64,000 bases of DNA, from positions 1-64,000 of the forward strand of contig NZ_JABFFR010000013.1 of assembly GCF_013423485.1 (NCBI RefSeq), given 5' to 3'. The notes beneath the pieces were generated by a model, which was given only the letters and a program-made list of their open reading frames with translations, ran no database searches and had not been told where the DNA came from. Below, piece by piece: positions 1-9,972 of this stretch (positions are counted from its first letter, which is position 1; every line of letters begins with the position of its first letter). Position numbers and translations under genes: made by a program. This stretch comes from Azospirillum oleiclasticum. GTDB lineage: Bacteria; Pseudomonadota; Alphaproteobacteria; Azospirillales; Azospirillaceae.

Positions 1-58
1 CATCCGCGAGGGTGGTCGCACCGTCGGTGCCGGTGTGGTTGCCAAGATCATCGAGTAA
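1..58 (+). CDS. tuf: Elongation factor Tu, C-terminal end (partial)
   Basis: Only the last 18 codons are in the window, read from position 2 to a TAA at 56-58. The peptide ends GGRTVGAGVVAKIIE, the invariant C-terminus of bacterial EF-Tu, the GTPase that carries aminoacyl-tRNA to the ribosome. Its place directly before rpsJ fits the common str-S10 gene order (rpsL-rpsG-fusA-tuf-rpsJ). The rest of the gene lies left of the window. Confidence 0.95.
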   Translation, partial: IREGGRTVGAGVVAKIIE

Positions 59-90
59 CCGCGGCGCTTCCAGGCGCCGAGGAGTTTGGA

Positions 91-120
91 GAGGGGCCGG
101 CGGAAACGCCGGCCCCTCTT
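91..120 (+). terminator. Intrinsic terminator after tuf
   Basis: A perfect 12-bp GC-rich stem (91-102 with 107-118) closed by a GAAA tetraloop, followed by TT. It starts 33 bases after the tuf stop codon and should separate the str operon from the S10 operon. The T tract is short, so some read-through is possible. Confidence 0.75.
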
Positions 121-165
121 CGCGTGCGAGGGGCACCCATGCGGCCGACACATCGGCAATAGCGC

Positions 166-192
166 TTGACAGGCGGCCCGAATACCCATAAA
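166..192 (+). promoter_or_regulatory. Probable sigma70-type promoter of the S10 operon
   Basis: A perfect TTGACA (166-171) is followed after 15 bp by CATAAA (187-192), or after 16 bp by ATAAAC. It sits between the tuf terminator and rpsJ, as expected for an S10 operon promoter. Transcription would begin near position 200 and give a leader of about 295 nt. The -10 element and the spacing are imperfect. Confidence 0.5.
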
Positions 193-291
193 CCTTCGCG
201 CCTCTGGATTTAAGGGTTGGTGGTAGGCGGCTCGGCCTAGACGCAGCCCGGTCACGAACGGCACATGCGCCCCGGCGCGATGGCCGCTGAT

Positions 292-329
292 CACGCAGGG
301 AGCCAAGTTTGGCCCGGCGTGGTTTTTTT
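292..329 (+). terminator. Terminator-like hairpin (possible attenuator) in the rpsJ leader
   Basis: The outer arms CACGC (292-296) and GCGTG (317-321) and the inner arms GCCAA (302-306) and TTGGC (309-313) form an interrupted hairpin, with GG/CC pairing possible between them. A run of seven T follows at 323-329. This is the layout of an intrinsic terminator, yet it lies about 165 bases upstream of rpsJ inside the predicted leader. It may therefore be an attenuator. No mutually exclusive antiterminator was worked out. Confidence 0.5.
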
Positions 330-495
330 CGTTCCGGCTGCCAGACCGTACGCGAACGGGCGACCTGCCGTTCCGGTGTCCGCAAGGGCATCGGCGCGCG
401 GGTTGCCCTTGTGCCGCAGGACCTGGCTCGGTTTGGTTCGGATTCGGGTGGCGCGGCTGTGCGTCGCCCAGACGAAGTGCAAGGGACGTTTGGAC

Positions 496-804
<309 letters not shown>

Positions 805-869
805 TCCGTCACGAGTCGAGGAAGGGACCTCTCCCCCTGAGGATGTCCCTGGTCAGGAGATAGAGAACG

Positions 870-1580
870 ATGCGATCCGGTCTGATCGCACAGAAAGTCG
901 GCATGACGCGCATCTTCGACGATGCGGGTCAACATGTGCCGGTGACTGTGCTGAAGGTCGACAACTGTCAAGTTGTCGCCGTGCGCACCGAGGAGGCCGA
1001 CGGCTACACGGCCGTCCAGCTCGGCGCCGGTGTTGTGAAGGTGAAGAACGTCACCCAGCCCATGCGCGGCCACTTCGCCAAGGCGAAGGTGGAGCCCAAG
1101 CGCAAGGTGGTCGAGTTCCGCGTGTCCCCGGATGCGCTGATCGAGGTGGGGTCGGAAATCTCCGCCGCCCATTTCGTCCCCGGCCAGTATGTGGACGTGA
1201 CCGGCACCTCCATCGGCAAGGGCTTTGCCGGCGCCATGAAGCGCTGGAACTTCGGCGGTCTGCGTGCGACGCACGGTGTGTCGGTCTCGCATCGTTCGCA
1301 CGGCTCCACCGGCAACCGCCAGGATCCGGGCAAGGTCTTCAAGAACAAGAAGATGGCCGGTCACCTGGGCGCGGAGCGCGTCACCGTCCTCAACCTCAAG
1401 GTTGTGTCGGTCGACGAGGAGCGCGGGCTGATCCTGCTGAAGGGCGCCGTTCCCGGCCACGACGGCGGCTGGCTGCGCGTGCGCGACGCGGCGAAGAAGA
1501 AGGCGCCGGACGGGCTGCCCTTCCCGGCCGCCATCAAGGCCGCCCCGGCCGGTGAGGCCGCGGCCGAGGCGCAGGAGTGA
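870..1580 (+). CDS. rplC: 50S ribosomal protein L3
   Basis: L3 (236 aa) binds 23S rRNA near the peptidyl-transferase centre and is an early assembly protein. The start [18 protein letters not shown] and the central segment with RASHGVS-like and [14 protein letters not shown] motifs are typical of bacterial L3. The C-terminal tail after about residue 210 is rich in Ala, Pro and Glu. A 65-base gap separates it from rpsJ, and rplD follows at once. Confidence 0.97.
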   Translation: MRSGLIAQKVGMTRIFDDAGQHVPVTVLKVDNCQVVAVRTEEADGYTAVQLGAGVVKVKNVTQPMRGHFAKAKVEPKRKVVEFRVSPDALIEVGSEISAAHFVPGQYVDVTGTSIGKGFAGAMKRWNFGGLRATHGVSVSHRSHGSTGNRQDPGKVFKNKKMAGHLGAERVTVLNLKVVSVDEERGLILLKGAVPGHDGGWLRVRDAAKKKAPDGLPFPAAIKAAPAGEAAAEAQE

Positions 1581-1585
1581 GTGCC

Positions 1586-2206
1586 ATGAAGGCGACCATC
1601 AAGAACCTGAACAACGAGGACGTGGGCGAGATCGAGCTGGCCGAGGAGATCTTCGGCCTGCCGGTGCGCACCGACATCCTGCACCGCATGGTCAACTGGC
1701 AGCTCGCCAAGCGTCGGTCGGGCAACCACAAGACCAAGGGCGTCAGCGAGATCAGCGGCACCGGCAAGAAGCCGTACCGCCAGAAGGGCACCGGCCGCGC
1801 CCGCCAGGGCTCGCTGCGCTCGCCGCAGTTCCGCGGCGGCGCGGTGATCTTCGGCCCGGTCGTCCGCTCGCACGAGCACGACCTGACCAAGAAGGTCCGC
1901 AAGCTCGCCCTCAAGACCGCGCTGTCGTCCAAGCTCGCCGACGGCAAGCTGGTGGTGATCGACGCGGCTTCCGCCGACACGCACAAGACCAAGGAACTGG
2001 CCACCCGCCTCGGCGCGCTCGGCCTCACCTCGGCCCTGGTCATCGACGGCGCGAACCTGAACGAGAACTTCGTCCGGGCCTCGCGCAACATCCCGATGAT
2101 CGACGTGCTGCCGGAGCAGGGCGCCAACGTCTATGACATTCTGCGCCGCGACACGCTGGTCCTGACCCGCAACGCGGTCGAGCAACTGGAGGCTCGCCTG
2201 AAATGA
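1586..2206 (+). CDS. rplD: 50S ribosomal protein L4
   Basis: L4 (206 aa) lines the peptide exit tunnel. It is the autoregulator of the S10 operon in Escherichia coli; whether it acts so here is unknown. The basic tunnel loop with [18 protein letters not shown] (about residues 55-72) is clear. The ATG at 1586 is chosen over a GTG at 1577 because GCAGGAG at 1571-1577 is a well-spaced Shine-Dalgarno sequence. The stop overlaps rplW by four bases (ATGA). Confidence 0.96.
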   Translation: MKATIKNLNNEDVGEIELAEEIFGLPVRTDILHRMVNWQLAKRRSGNHKTKGVSEISGTGKKPYRQKGTGRARQGSLRSPQFRGGAVIFGPVVRSHEHDLTKKVRKLALKTALSSKLADGKLVVIDAASADTHKTKELATRLGALGLTSALVIDGANLNENFVRASRNIPMIDVLPEQGANVYDILRRDTLVLTRNAVEQLEARLK

Positions 2207-2520
2207 GCAATCGGTCGAAACCTGCGGTGAGCCGGGAGCGGATGTACGACCTGATCATCGCCCCCGTCATCACCGAGAAGTCGACGATGGGGTCGGAGCA
2301 CAACCAGGTCACCTTCCGTGTGCCGCTGTCGGCGAGCAAGCCCGAGATCAAGGCTGCCGTCGAAGGGCTGTTCAACGTTAAGGTGACCGCGGTGAACACG
2401 CTGGTGTCGAAGGGCAAGACCAAGCGGTTCCGCGGCATCGTCGGTCGTCGGTCGGATGTGAAGAAGGCGGTCGTCACGCTCGCCGAGGGTCACAAGATCG
2501 ACGTGACCACGGGCATCTGA
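2203..2520 (+). CDS. rplW: 50S ribosomal protein L23
   Basis: L23 (105 aa) sits at the exit of the peptide tunnel, where trigger factor and SRP dock. The core contains [18 protein letters not shown], then the [21 protein letters not shown] segment, then the GKTKRF loop. The ATGA overlap with rplD suggests translational coupling. The first 13 residues form a short basic extension. Confidence 0.96.
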   Translation: MSNRSKPAVSRERMYDLIIAPVITEKSTMGSEHNQVTFRVPLSASKPEIKAAVEGLFNVKVTAVNTLVSKGKTKRFRGIVGRRSDVKKAVVTLAEGHKIDVTTGI

Positions 2521-2536
2521 GCGGGAGTGTGAACCG

Positions 2537-3364
2537 ATGGCATTGAAGCAGTTTCGCCCGATCACCCCGTCGCTCCGCCAGCTGGTCATCGTCGACCGTT
2601 CGGAGCTGTGGAAGGGCAAGCCGGTCAAGGCGCTCACCGAGGGCCTGACCAAGTCCGGTGGTCGCAACAACACCGGCCGCATCACGGCACGGCGGATCGG
2701 CGGTGGCCACAAGCGCGCCTACCGTCTGGTCGATTTCAAGCGGCGCAAGTTCGACATGCCCGCCACCGTCGAGCGGCTGGAGTACGACCCCAACCGCTCC
2801 GGCTTCATCGCGCTGGTGAAGTACGAGGACGGCACGCTGGCCTACATCCTGGCTCCGCAGCGCCTGAAGGCCGGCGACGTCGTCGTCTCCGGTGAGAAGG
2901 TCGATGTGAAGCCCGGCAACGCCATGCTGCTGAAGAACATCCCGGTCGGCACGGTGGTGCACAACGTCGAGCTGAAGGCCGGCAAGGGCGGCCAGCTCGC
3001 CCGTGCCGCCGGCACCTACCTGCAGCTCGTCGGCCGCGACAGCGGTTACGCGCAGCTCAAGCTGCCGTCGGGCGAGCTCCGTGTTGTGCGCGGCGAGTGC
3101 ATGGCGACGATCGGCGCCGTGTCCAACCCCGACAACGCCAACACCAACCTGGGCAAGGCCGGCCGCACCCGCTGGTTCGGCAAGCGCCCGGCGGTCCGCG
3201 GCGTCGCCATGAACCCGATCGACCACCCGCACGGCGGTGGTGAAGGCCGCACCTCGGGCGGCCGTCATCCGGTCACCCCGTGGGGCAAGCCGACCAAGGG
3301 CAAGAAGACGCGCAGCAACAAGAAGACGGACGGGCTCATCCTGCGCCGTCGTCATTCGAAGTAA
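2537..3364 (+). CDS. rplB: 50S ribosomal protein L2
   Basis: L2 (275 aa) is needed for subunit association and peptidyl transfer. The sequence has the N-terminal [14 protein letters not shown] start, the GGGHKRAYR region, and the C-terminal signature [17 protein letters not shown] with the conserved His near residue 230. The length is normal. It lies 16 bases downstream of rplW. Confidence 0.98.
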   Translation: MALKQFRPITPSLRQLVIVDRSELWKGKPVKALTEGLTKSGGRNNTGRITARRIGGGHKRAYRLVDFKRRKFDMPATVERLEYDPNRSGFIALVKYEDGTLAYILAPQRLKAGDVVVSGEKVDVKPGNAMLLKNIPVGTVVHNVELKAGKGGQLARAAGTYLQLVGRDSGYAQLKLPSGELRVVRGECMATIGAVSNPDNANTNLGKAGRTRWFGKRPAVRGVAMNPIDHPHGGGEGRTSGGRHPVTPWGKPTKGKKTRSNKKTDGLILRRRHSK

Positions 3365-3376
3365 GGAGGTCGGACC

Positions 3377-3655
3377 GTGGCGCGCTCCGTTTGGAAGGGC
3401 CCGTTCATCGACGGCTATCTGTTGAAGAAAGCCGACAAGTCGCGGGCCAGCGGCCGCAACGAGATCATCAAGATCTGGTCGCGGCGTTCGACCATCCTGC
3501 CGCAGTTCGTCGGGCTTACGTTCGGCGTCTACAACGGCCACAAGTTCCTGCCGGTGCTGGTGACCGAGAATATGATCGGGCACAAGTTCGGTGAGTTCGC
3601 TCCGACCCGGACCTTCTACGGTCACGCGGCGGACAAGAAGGCGAAGAGGAAGTAA
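3377..3655 (+). CDS. rpsS: 30S ribosomal protein S19
   Basis: S19 (92 aa) binds 16S rRNA in the head with S13. [19 protein letters not shown] at the start and [17 protein letters not shown] near the end are characteristic. The start codon is GTG at 3377, preceded by a strong TAAGGAGGT at 3362-3370 that overlaps the rplB stop codon. Confidence 0.97.
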   Translation: MARSVWKGPFIDGYLLKKADKSRASGRNEIIKIWSRRSTILPQFVGLTFGVYNGHKFLPVLVTENMIGHKFGEFAPTRTFYGHAADKKAKRK

Positions 3656-3658
3656 CCG

Positions 3659-4054
3659 ATGGGCAAGCCCGCCAATCCCCCGCGCGTCGCGGAGAACGAG
3701 GCGCTGGCGTCGGCCCGGATGATCCGGACCAGCCCGCGCAAGCTCAACCTCGTCGCCCAGCTCATCCGCAACAAGAGCGCCGCCGGTGCGGTGGCCGAGC
3801 TGACCTTCTCCAAGCGCCGCGTCGCCGGCGAAGTGAAGAAGGTCCTGCAGGCCGCCATCGCCAACGCGGAGAACAACCACCAGCTCGACGTCGACCGGCT
3901 CTACGTCGCCTCGGCCACCGTCGGCCGGGCGTTGGTGATGAAGCGCTTCCACGCCCGCGCACGCGGTCGCGGGGCTCGCGTGGAGAAGCTGTTCAGCAAC
4001 CTGACCATCATCGTGCGCGAGCGCGACGAAGCGGTCGCCGAGGGGGCCGAGTAA
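3659..4054 (+). CDS. rplV: 50S ribosomal protein L22
   Basis: L22 (131 aa) reaches into the exit tunnel with its beta hairpin and is a site of macrolide resistance changes. It has the [15 protein letters not shown] helix, the [15 protein letters not shown] segment and the basic loop [15 protein letters not shown] (about residues 97-111). The N-terminus is about 15 residues longer than in E. coli, as often in alphaproteobacteria. Three bases separate it from rpsS. Confidence 0.97.
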   Translation: MGKPANPPRVAENEALASARMIRTSPRKLNLVAQLIRNKSAAGAVAELTFSKRRVAGEVKKVLQAAIANAENNHQLDVDRLYVASATVGRALVMKRFHARARGRGARVEKLFSNLTIIVRERDEAVAEGAE

Positions 4055-4055
4055 C

Positions 4056-4859
4056 ATGGGTCAGAAAGTCAATCCGATCGGGCTCCGTCTCGGCATCAAC
4101 CGCACCTGGGACAGCCGCTGGTTCGCCGATCGCGATTACGGCAAGCTGCTGCACCAGGACCTCAAGCTGCGCGGTTACCTGCAGGACCGGCTGAAGCAGG
4201 CCGGCTGCTCGCGGGTGGTGATCGAGCGCCCGGCCAAGAAGGCCCGGGTGACGATCCACAGCGCGCGTCCGGGCGTGGTGATCGGCAAGAAGGGCGCCGA
4301 CATCGAGAAGCTGCGCTCCGAGCTTGCCAAGATGACCGGCAGCGAGGTGAGCCTGAACATCGTCGAGATCCGCAAGCCGGAGATCGACGCGCGGCTCATC
4401 GCCGAGAACATCGCCAGCCAGCTGGAGCGCCGCGTCGCCTTCCGCCGCGCCATGAAGCGGGCCGTGCAGTCGGCCATGCGTCTCGGCGCTCAGGGCATCC
4501 GGATCAACTGCTCCGGCCGCCTGGGTGGTGCCGAGATCGCGCGCATGGAGTGGTACCGCGAGGGTCGCGTGCCGCTGCACACGCTGCGCGCGGACATCGA
4601 CTACGGCGTTGCGACCGCCAAGACCACCTACGGCACCTGCGGCGTCAAGGTGTGGGTGTTCAAGGGCGAGATCATGGCCCATGACCCGATGGCGCAGGAC
4701 AAGCGCATGGCCGGCGAGGCCGTGGCGACCGACGGCGAGCCGCGCCGCGAGCGTCGTGATCGCGACGACCGCCGCGACCGCCGGGATCGGCGCGACCGGG
4801 GCGACCGGGGTGATCGCGGCGGCGACCGCGGCGGCGACCAGGCCGCCGGCGGCGAGTAA
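4056..4859 (+). CDS. rpsC: 30S ribosomal protein S3 with Arg/Asp-rich tail
   Basis: S3 (267 aa) helps form the mRNA entry channel and binds 16S rRNA through a KH domain. [20 protein letters not shown] begins the protein, the KH-type [15 protein letters not shown] loop lies near residues 70-85, and the S3 C-terminal domain ends near residue 220. After that comes an unusual low-complexity tail of about 40 residues of alternating Arg, Asp and Gly (about 4735-4855). The tail makes the protein longer than the roughly 233 aa of E. coli S3. Confidence 0.97.
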   Translation: MGQKVNPIGLRLGINRTWDSRWFADRDYGKLLHQDLKLRGYLQDRLKQAGCSRVVIERPAKKARVTIHSARPGVVIGKKGADIEKLRSELAKMTGSEVSLNIVEIRKPEIDARLIAENIASQLERRVAFRRAMKRAVQSAMRLGAQGIRINCSGRLGGAEIARMEWYREGRVPLHTLRADIDYGVATAKTTYGTCGVKVWVFKGEIMAHDPMAQDKRMAGEAVATDGEPRRERRDRDDRRDRRDRRDRGDRGDRGGDRGGDQAAGGE

Positions 4860-4872
4860 GGGGGACTGACCG

Positions 4873-5304
4873 ATGCTTTCGCCGAAGCGAACCAAGTACC
4901 GCAAGGCCCACAAGGGCCGCATCCACGGGGCCGCCAAGGGCGGCACGGATCTCAACTTCGGCGCCTTCGGCCTGAAGGCGCTGGAGCCCGAGCGCGTGAC
5001 GGCGCGGCAGATCGAGGCGGCCCGCCGCGCGATCACCCGCCACATCAAGCGCCAGGGCCGCGTCTGGATCCGCATCTTCCCGGATGTGCCGGTGTCGCAG
5101 AAGCCCGCCGAGGTCCGCATGGGCTCCGGTAAGGGTTCGCCGGAATTCTGGGCGGCCCGCGTCCACCCCGGCCGGATCATGTTCGAGCTGGACGGCGTCC
5201 CGTTCGACATCGCCAAGCGGGCGTTCGAGCTGGCGGCCGCCAAGCTGCCGATCAAGACCAAGTTCGTGACCCGCCTCGGCGGGGTCGAGGAGACCGCGGC
5301 ATGA
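4873..5304 (+). CDS. rplP: 50S ribosomal protein L16
   Basis: L16 (143 aa) contacts the A-site tRNA and the central protuberance. [19 protein letters not shown] at the start and the [26 protein letters not shown] stretch (split here as RVWIRIFPD and [12 protein letters not shown]) are diagnostic. The last codons overlap rpmC by four bases (ATGA), a sign of coupled translation. Confidence 0.97.
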   Translation: MLSPKRTKYRKAHKGRIHGAAKGGTDLNFGAFGLKALEPERVTARQIEAARRAITRHIKRQGRVWIRIFPDVPVSQKPAEVRMGSGKGSPEFWAARVHPGRIMFELDGVPFDIAKRAFELAAAKLPIKTKFVTRLGGVEETAA

Positions 5305-5507
5305 AGGCCGAGGACGTTCGAGCCAAGAGCGACGACGAGCTGAACGATCAGCTCCTCCAGCTCAAGAAGGAGCAGTTCAACCTGCGCTTCCAGCGCGCTT
5401 CGGGCCAGCTCGAGAACACCGCCCGGGTGCGCACCGTGCGTCGCGACATCGCGCGCATCAAGACGATCCTCGGCGAGCGCGTCCGCTCGTCCGCGGCCGC
5501 CAAGTAA
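5301..5507 (+). CDS. rpmC: 50S ribosomal protein L29
   Basis: L29 (68 aa) is a two-helix protein at the tunnel exit next to L23. [20 protein letters not shown] and the [20 protein letters not shown] helix-turn region match the family. It overlaps rplP by four bases and is followed by a clear TAAGGAGG before rpsQ. Confidence 0.96.
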   Translation: MKAEDVRAKSDDELNDQLLQLKKEQFNLRFQRASGQLENTARVRTVRRDIARIKTILGERVRSSAAAK

Positions 5508-5522
5508 GGAGGACGGAATTCC

Positions 5523-5777
5523 ATGCCCCGTCGCGTTCTGCAAGGCACGGTGGTCAGCGACAAGTGCGACAAGACGGTGACCGTTCTCGTCGAGCGCCGC
5601 GTCATGCACCCCGTGTACAAGAAGTTCATCCGCCAGTCGAAGAAGTACGCCGCGCACGACGAAACCAACGCCTGCAAGACCGGCGACACGGTTTTCATCG
5701 AGGAGTGCCGGCCGCTCAGCAAACGCAAGCGCTGGATGGTCGTTACCCCGTCCGCCGGCGAAACCGGCGCCGCCTGA
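5523..5777 (+). CDS. rpsQ: 30S ribosomal protein S17
   Basis: S17 (84 aa) is a primary 16S rRNA-binding protein with an OB fold. [20 protein letters not shown], then [20 protein letters not shown] and [16 protein letters not shown], are family hallmarks. The Shine-Dalgarno AAGGAGG lies at 5506-5512. It is the last gene of the classical S10 operon, but only 19 bases separate it from rplN, so the spc genes are probably co-transcribed. Confidence 0.97.
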   Translation: MPRRVLQGTVVSDKCDKTVTVLVERRVMHPVYKKFIRQSKKYAAHDETNACKTGDTVFIEECRPLSKRKRWMVVTPSAGETGAA

Positions 5778-5796
5778 TTACGAAAGGTTCCTGTCC

Positions 5797-6165
5797 ATGA
5801 TCCAGATGCAAACCAACCTGGAAGTCGCCGACAACAGCGGGGCGCGCCGGGTGCAGTGCATCAAGGTGCTCGGCGGCTCCAAGCGGAAGGTCGCGACCGT
5901 GGGCGACGTCATCGTCGTCTCGGTCAAGGAGGCCATTCCGAAGGGCCGCGTGAAGAAGGGTGACGTGCACCGCGCCGTCATCGTCCGCACCGCGAAGGAG
6001 CTGCGTCGCGACGACGGCTCCGCCATCCGCTTCGACCGCAACGCCGCCGTGCTCATCAACAAGCAGGGCGAGCCGATCGGTACCCGCATTTTCGGGCCGG
6101 TCACCCGCGAGCTGCGCGGCAAGAAGTTCATGAAGATCATTTCGCTGGCGCCGGAGGTGCTGTGA
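5797..6165 (+). CDS. rplN: 50S ribosomal protein L14
   Basis: L14 (122 aa) forms part of an intersubunit bridge. It opens [20 protein letters not shown] and contains the [20 protein letters not shown] and [12 protein letters not shown] motifs. The length is exactly usual. The TGA stop shares one base with the rplX start (TGATG). Confidence 0.98.
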   Translation: MIQMQTNLEVADNSGARRVQCIKVLGGSKRKVATVGDVIVVSVKEAIPKGRVKKGDVHRAVIVRTAKELRRDDGSAIRFDRNAAVLINKQGEPIGTRIFGPVTRELRGKKFMKIISLAPEVL

Positions 6166-6482
6166 TGGCCGCGAAGATCAAGACGAAGGACAAGGTCGTC
6201 GTGCTGACGGGCCAGGACAAGGGCAAGACCGGCGAGGTCATCCGTGTTCTGCCGAGCGAGAACCGTGTCGTCGTCGCTGGCGTGAATGTGGTGAAGAAGC
6301 ACCAGCGCCAGTCGGCCCGCTCCGAAGGCGGCATCGTGGAGATGGAGGCGCCGATCGCCGTGTCGAACGTCGCCCATCTCGATCCCAAGGACAACAAGCC
6401 GACCCGCGTCGGCTTCAAGACTCTCGAAGACGGCCGCAAGGTGCGCTACGCCAAGCGGTCCGGCGAGATCATCGATCTGTGA
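6165..6482 (+). CDS. rplX: 50S ribosomal protein L24
   Basis: L24 (105 aa) starts 50S assembly and has a KOW domain. [20 protein letters not shown] at the N-terminus is the KOW motif; the NVVKKHQRQ segment follows. I chose the ATG that overlaps the rplN stop (TGATG) rather than the GTG one codon earlier. Either start is compatible with the frame. Confidence 0.96.
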   Translation: MAAKIKTKDKVVVLTGQDKGKTGEVIRVLPSENRVVVAGVNVVKKHQRQSARSEGGIVEMEAPIAVSNVAHLDPKDNKPTRVGFKTLEDGRKVRYAKRSGEIIDL

Positions 6483-6493
6483 GGGCCGGACCA

Positions 6494-7036
6494 ATGGCAG
6501 CCCGACTGAAGGAAGTCTACGACACCAAGATCCGTGGCGATCTGAAGGCCGAGTTCGGCTATCAGAACGACATGCAGGTGCCGAAGCTCGAGAAGATCGT
6601 CATCAACATGGGCGTCGGCGAGGCCGTCGGCGATTCCAAGAAGATCCAGCTGGCCGTCGGCGAGCTGACCGCGATCACCGGTCAGAAGCCGGTGGTGACC
6701 CGGTCCCGCAAGTCCATCGCGCAGTTCAAGCTGCGTGAGAACATGGCCATCGGCTGCAAGGTGACGCTGCGCGCCGAGCGCATGTACGAGTTCCTCGACC
6801 GTCTGATCACGATCGCGCTGCCGCGCGTCCGCGACTTCCGCGGCGTGTCCGGCAGCTCGTTCGACGGCCGCGGCAACTACGCCATGGGCGTCAAGGAGCA
6901 GATCATCTTCCCCGAGATCGATTACGACAAGATCGATCAGATCCGGGGGATGGACATCATCATCGTCACCACGGCGAAGACCGACAAGGAGGCCCGATCC
7001 CTCCTCAAGGGCTTCGAGATGCCGTTCGTGAGCTGA
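6494..7036 (+). CDS. rplE: 50S ribosomal protein L5
   Basis: L5 (180 aa) binds 5S rRNA and contacts S13 in the head bridge. [13 protein letters not shown], the [20 protein letters not shown] segment and the [12 protein letters not shown] stretch near residue 142 identify it. The ATG at 6494 gives the normal N-terminus [16 protein letters not shown] 15 bases upstream overlaps the rplX stop and is less likely. Confidence 0.97.
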   Translation: MAARLKEVYDTKIRGDLKAEFGYQNDMQVPKLEKIVINMGVGEAVGDSKKIQLAVGELTAITGQKPVVTRSRKSIAQFKLRENMAIGCKVTLRAERMYEFLDRLITIALPRVRDFRGVSGSSFDGRGNYAMGVKEQIIFPEIDYDKIDQIRGMDIIIVTTAKTDKEARSLLKGFEMPFVS

Positions 7037-7052
7037 CGGGGCAGGACCGACC

Positions 7053-7358
7053 ATGGCCAAGACCAGCGCTATCGAGAAGAACAAGAACCGCACGAAGCTT
7101 GTGAAGCAGTATGCCAACAAGCGCGCGCGGCTGAAGGCGATCGCCAAGGACCGCTCGCTGTCGCCGGAGGAGCAGTTCGCCGCCCGCCTCAAGCTCGCGG
7201 AACTGCCCCGCAATTCGTCGAAGGTGCGCATCCGCAACCGGTGTGAAATGACCGGCCGGCCGCGCGCCTACTACCGCAAGTTCAAGCTGTCGCGTGTCAC
7301 CCTCCGTGAACTGGCCTCCAACGGCCAGATCCCGGGGATGACGAAGTCGAGCTGGTAA
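7053..7358 (+). CDS. rpsN: 30S ribosomal protein S14 (zinc-free type)
   Basis: S14 (101 aa) is a head protein of the small subunit. [21 protein letters not shown] is the core signature (residues about 63-83; only its parts [10 protein letters not shown] and YYRKFKLSR matter). It lacks the paired CXXC zinc ligands of the short type, so it is the long, zinc-independent form. A TAAGGAGG overlaps its stop and serves rpsH. Confidence 0.97.
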   Translation: MAKTSAIEKNKNRTKLVKQYANKRARLKAIAKDRSLSPEEQFAARLKLAELPRNSSKVRIRNRCEMTGRPRAYYRKFKLSRVTLRELASNGQIPGMTKSSW

Positions 7359-7371
7359 GGAGGACCGGATC

Positions 7372-7770
7372 ATGGCTCTGAGCGATCCGCTCGGCGATAT
7401 GCTGACCCGCATCCGCAACGGTCAGCGCGCCCGCATGGCCTCGGTGGACAGCCCGGCTTCCAAGCTGCGCACGAATGTGCTGGAAGTGCTGAAGCGCGAA
7501 GGCTACATCCGCGGCTACTCCCAGCAGGAGCTGCGCCCCGGCGTATCCCAGCTCAAGATCGAGCTGAAGTATCACGAGGGCGAGCCGGTGATCAAACAGA
7601 TCACCCGCGTCTCCAAGCCCGGCCGCCGCGTGTACAGCAAGATCGGCGACCTGCCGAAGGTCTTCAACGGCCTGGGCATCGCCATCCTGTCGACACCGCG
7701 TGGCGTGATGTCCGACAACGAGGCCCGCGTCGCCAATGTCGGCGGCGAAGTCCTCTGCCGCGTGTTCTAA
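7372..7770 (+). CDS. rpsH: 30S ribosomal protein S8
   Basis: S8 (132 aa) binds the central domain of 16S rRNA and represses the spc operon in E. coli. [17 protein letters not shown] at the N-terminus and [19 protein letters not shown] with GGEVLCRVF at the end are typical. The length is normal. Confidence 0.98.
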   Translation: MALSDPLGDMLTRIRNGQRARMASVDSPASKLRTNVLEVLKREGYIRGYSQQELRPGVSQLKIELKYHEGEPVIKQITRVSKPGRRVYSKIGDLPKVFNGLGIAILSTPRGVMSDNEARVANVGGEVLCRVF

Positions 7771-7780
7771 GGAGGCCGCC

Positions 7781-8314
7781 ATGTCGCGAATTGGCAAGCA
7801 TCCCGTGCCGATCCCGGCCGGTGTCGACGTGTCGGTCGCCGGTCAGAACGTCACCGCCAAGGGCAAGCTGGGTCAGCTCTCCGTGACGCTGGTCGACGAG
7901 ATCGACGTCAGCAAGGAGGACGGCAAGATCGTCGTGAAGCCGCGGGGCGACGGCAAGCGCGCCCGCATGATGTGGGCGACCTCCCGCACCCTGGTGAACA
8001 ACCTGGTGAAGGGCGTCTCCGACGGCTACACGGTCAATCTCGATATCAACGGCGTTGGTTACCGCGCGGCCGTGCAGGGCAAGGAGCTGGTCATGCAGCT
8101 CGGCTTCAGCCACGACGTGAAGTACCCGATCCCGGAAGGCATCGCGATCAAGACCGAGAAGCCGACCAGCATCTCCATCTCCGGCTTCGACAAGCAGAAG
8201 GTCGGCCAGGTGGCGGCGGAGATCCGCGGGTACAAGAAGCCGGAGCCCTACAAGGGCAAGGGCATCAAGTACGTAACCGAAACGGTCCTCCGCAAGGAAG
8301 GCAAGAAGAAGTAG
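7781..8314 (+). CDS. rplF: 50S ribosomal protein L6
   Basis: L6 (177 aa) lies near the factor-binding site. [17 protein letters not shown] is the expected N-terminus, and [20 protein letters not shown] the expected C-terminus. The frame stays open 45 bases upstream into rpsH, but TAAGGAGG (7769-7776) sits just before the ATG at 7781 and settles the start. Confidence 0.97.
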   Translation: MSRIGKHPVPIPAGVDVSVAGQNVTAKGKLGQLSVTLVDEIDVSKEDGKIVVKPRGDGKRARMMWATSRTLVNNLVKGVSDGYTVNLDINGVGYRAAVQGKELVMQLGFSHDVKYPIPEGIAIKTEKPTSISISGFDKQKVGQVAAEIRGYKKPEPYKGKGIKYVTETVLRKEGKKK

Positions 8315-8321
8315 GCCCGCC

Positions 8322-8684
8322 ATGCTGAATCCGAACCAGTTGCAGGAGCGCCGCAAGCAGCGTGTGCGCGCTCAGATCAGGAAGAAGGCCGGCGGGCGGC
8401 TGCGTCTGTCGGTGCACCGGACCAACCTGCACATCTACGCGCAGATCATCGACGACACCAAGGGCGTGACGCTCGTGGCCGCGTCGTCGGTGGAGAAGGA
8501 CCTCCGCGAGGCGATCAAGCACGGCGGCAACGTCGAGGCGGCCAAGCGGATCGGCACCCTGATCGCCGAGCGTGCGAAGGCCGCCGGCGTGTCGGAGGTG
8601 GTGTTCGACCGCGGTGGTTACCTGTATCATGGCCGGGTCAAGGCCCTGGCTGAAGCCGCCCGCGAGGGCGGGCTGTCGTTCTAA
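8322..8684 (+). CDS. rplR: 50S ribosomal protein L18
   Basis: L18 (120 aa) binds 5S rRNA with L5. The basic N-terminus [13 protein letters not shown], the [18 protein letters not shown] motif and the [21 protein letters not shown]-terminal helix match the family. It follows rplF by seven bases. Confidence 0.97.
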   Translation: MLNPNQLQERRKQRVRAQIRKKAGGRLRLSVHRTNLHIYAQIIDDTKGVTLVAASSVEKDLREAIKHGGNVEAAKRIGTLIAERAKAAGVSEVVFDRGGYLYHGRVKALAEAAREGGLSF

Positions 8685-8699
8685 GGGAGGCCCTGATCC

Positions 8700-9278
8700 A
8701 TGGCACGTGAACGAGGCGAGCGGGGCGGCGACCGGGATCGGCAGCCGCGCGAGCGCGAAGAGAGCGAGCTGATCGAGAAGCTCGTCGGCATCAACCGGGT
8801 CGCGAAGGTGGTGAAGGGTGGCCGTCGCTTCGGCTTCGCCGCCCTGGTCGTGGTCGGTGACGGCAAGGGCCGCGTCGGTTACGGTTCCGGCAAGGCCCGC
8901 GAGGTCCCGGAGGCCATCCGCAAGGCGACCGACCAGGCCAAGCGCGGTATGATCCGTGTCCCGCTGCGGGAGGGCCGGACGCTGCACCACGACGTGAACG
9001 GCCACTTCGGGGCCGGCAAGGTCGTGCTGCGGGCCGCCGTGGCCGGCACCGGCATCATCGCCGGTGGTCCGATGCGCGCGATCTTCGAGGCTCTGGGCGT
9101 GGCGGATGTGGTGACGAAGTCCATCGGCACCTCCAACCCCCACAACATGATCAAGGCGACCTTCGATGCTCTGACGGGGGTGGTGAGCCCGCGTGCGGTG
9201 GCGGCCCGCCGTGGCCGCCGCGTGAGCGACATCCTGGGCCGCCGCGAGACCGGCGCCGCCGGCGCCGCGGAGGCGTGA
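8700..9278 (+). CDS. rpsE: 30S ribosomal protein S5
   Basis: S5 (192 aa) guards translational accuracy and the mRNA entry channel. A charged Arg/Asp/Glu N-terminal extension of about 20 residues precedes the dsRBD-like domain ([19 protein letters not shown]). [20 protein letters not shown] and [16 protein letters not shown] mark the C-terminal domain. Two bases separate it from rpmD. Confidence 0.97.
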   Translation: MARERGERGGDRDRQPREREESELIEKLVGINRVAKVVKGGRRFGFAALVVVGDGKGRVGYGSGKAREVPEAIRKATDQAKRGMIRVPLREGRTLHHDVNGHFGAGKVVLRAAVAGTGIIAGGPMRAIFEALGVADVVTKSIGTSNPHNMIKATFDALTGVVSPRAVAARRGRRVSDILGRRETGAAGAAEA

Positions 9279-9279
9279 T

Positions 9280-9477
9280 ATGTCGGACACCCAGAAGAAG
9301 ACCGTCGTGGTCACCCAGGTGCACAGCCCGATCGGGCGCAAGCCCGATCAGCGGGCGACGCTGATCGGCCTGGGCCTGAACAAGATGAACCGGACCCGCG
9401 AGCTTGAGGACACGCCCGCGGTGCGCGGCATGATCGCCAAGGTCGCGCATCTGGTCCGCGTCGAGAGCGAGGGCTGA
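9280..9477 (+). CDS. rpmD: 50S ribosomal protein L30
   Basis: L30 (65 aa) is a small late-assembly protein. [19 protein letters not shown] and [20 protein letters not shown] are characteristic. The usual neighbours rpsE and rplO flank it closely. Confidence 0.96.
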   Translation: MSDTQKKTVVVTQVHSPIGRKPDQRATLIGLGLNKMNRTRELEDTPAVRGMIAKVAHLVRVESEG

Positions 9478-9480
9478 GCC

Positions 9481-9966
9481 ATGAAGCTGAACGAACTGCG
9501 GGACAACGCGGGTGCGCGCAAGAAGCGCATGCGCGTCGGCCGGGGCATCGGCTCGGGCAAGGGCAAGACCGGCGGCCGTGGCGTGAAGGGTCAGACCTCG
9601 CGCACCGGTGTGGCCATCAACGGCTTCGAAGGCGGCCAGATGCCGCTGCACCGCCGTCTGCCGAAGCGTGGATTCAACAACATCTTCCGCAAGGAATACT
9701 CGGTTGTGAATCTGGGCATGGTGCAGAAGGCGATCGACGCCGGGAAGATCGACACCGCGCAGACCATCGACGTCGCCGTTCTGGCGGCGGCCGGGTTGGT
9801 CGGCAAGGTGGCGAAGGATGGCGTCCGGCTGCTGGCGAAGGGCGAGCTGACGGCGAAGGCGAATTTCGCCGTCGCCGGTGCGTCCAAGTCGGCGGTCGAG
9901 GCGGTGGAGAAGCTGGGTGGCAGCGTCGCGCTGCCGGCCGGCTCTGCGGACGCCGCCGCCGCGTGA
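9481..9966 (+). CDS. rplO: 50S ribosomal protein L15
   Basis: L15 (161 aa) is a late-assembly protein with a long basic N-terminal arm. The Gly-rich arm [20 protein letters not shown] (residues about 18-37) and [17 protein letters not shown] identify it. Three bases separate it from rpmD. It is followed by one of the longest gaps in the spc block (126 bases before secY). Confidence 0.97.
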   Translation: MKLNELRDNAGARKKRMRVGRGIGSGKGKTGGRGVKGQTSRTGVAINGFEGGQMPLHRRLPKRGFNNIFRKEYSVVNLGMVQKAIDAGKIDTAQTIDVAVLAAAGLVGKVAKDGVRLLAKGELTAKANFAVAGASKSAVEAVEKLGGSVALPAGSADAAAA

Positions 9967-9972
9967 TCCGGA

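Noticed and set aside
265..495. Upstream extension of the rpsJ frame
   Set aside because: It would add 77 residues without similarity to S10 and run through the leader hairpin; the ATG at 496 fits the family.
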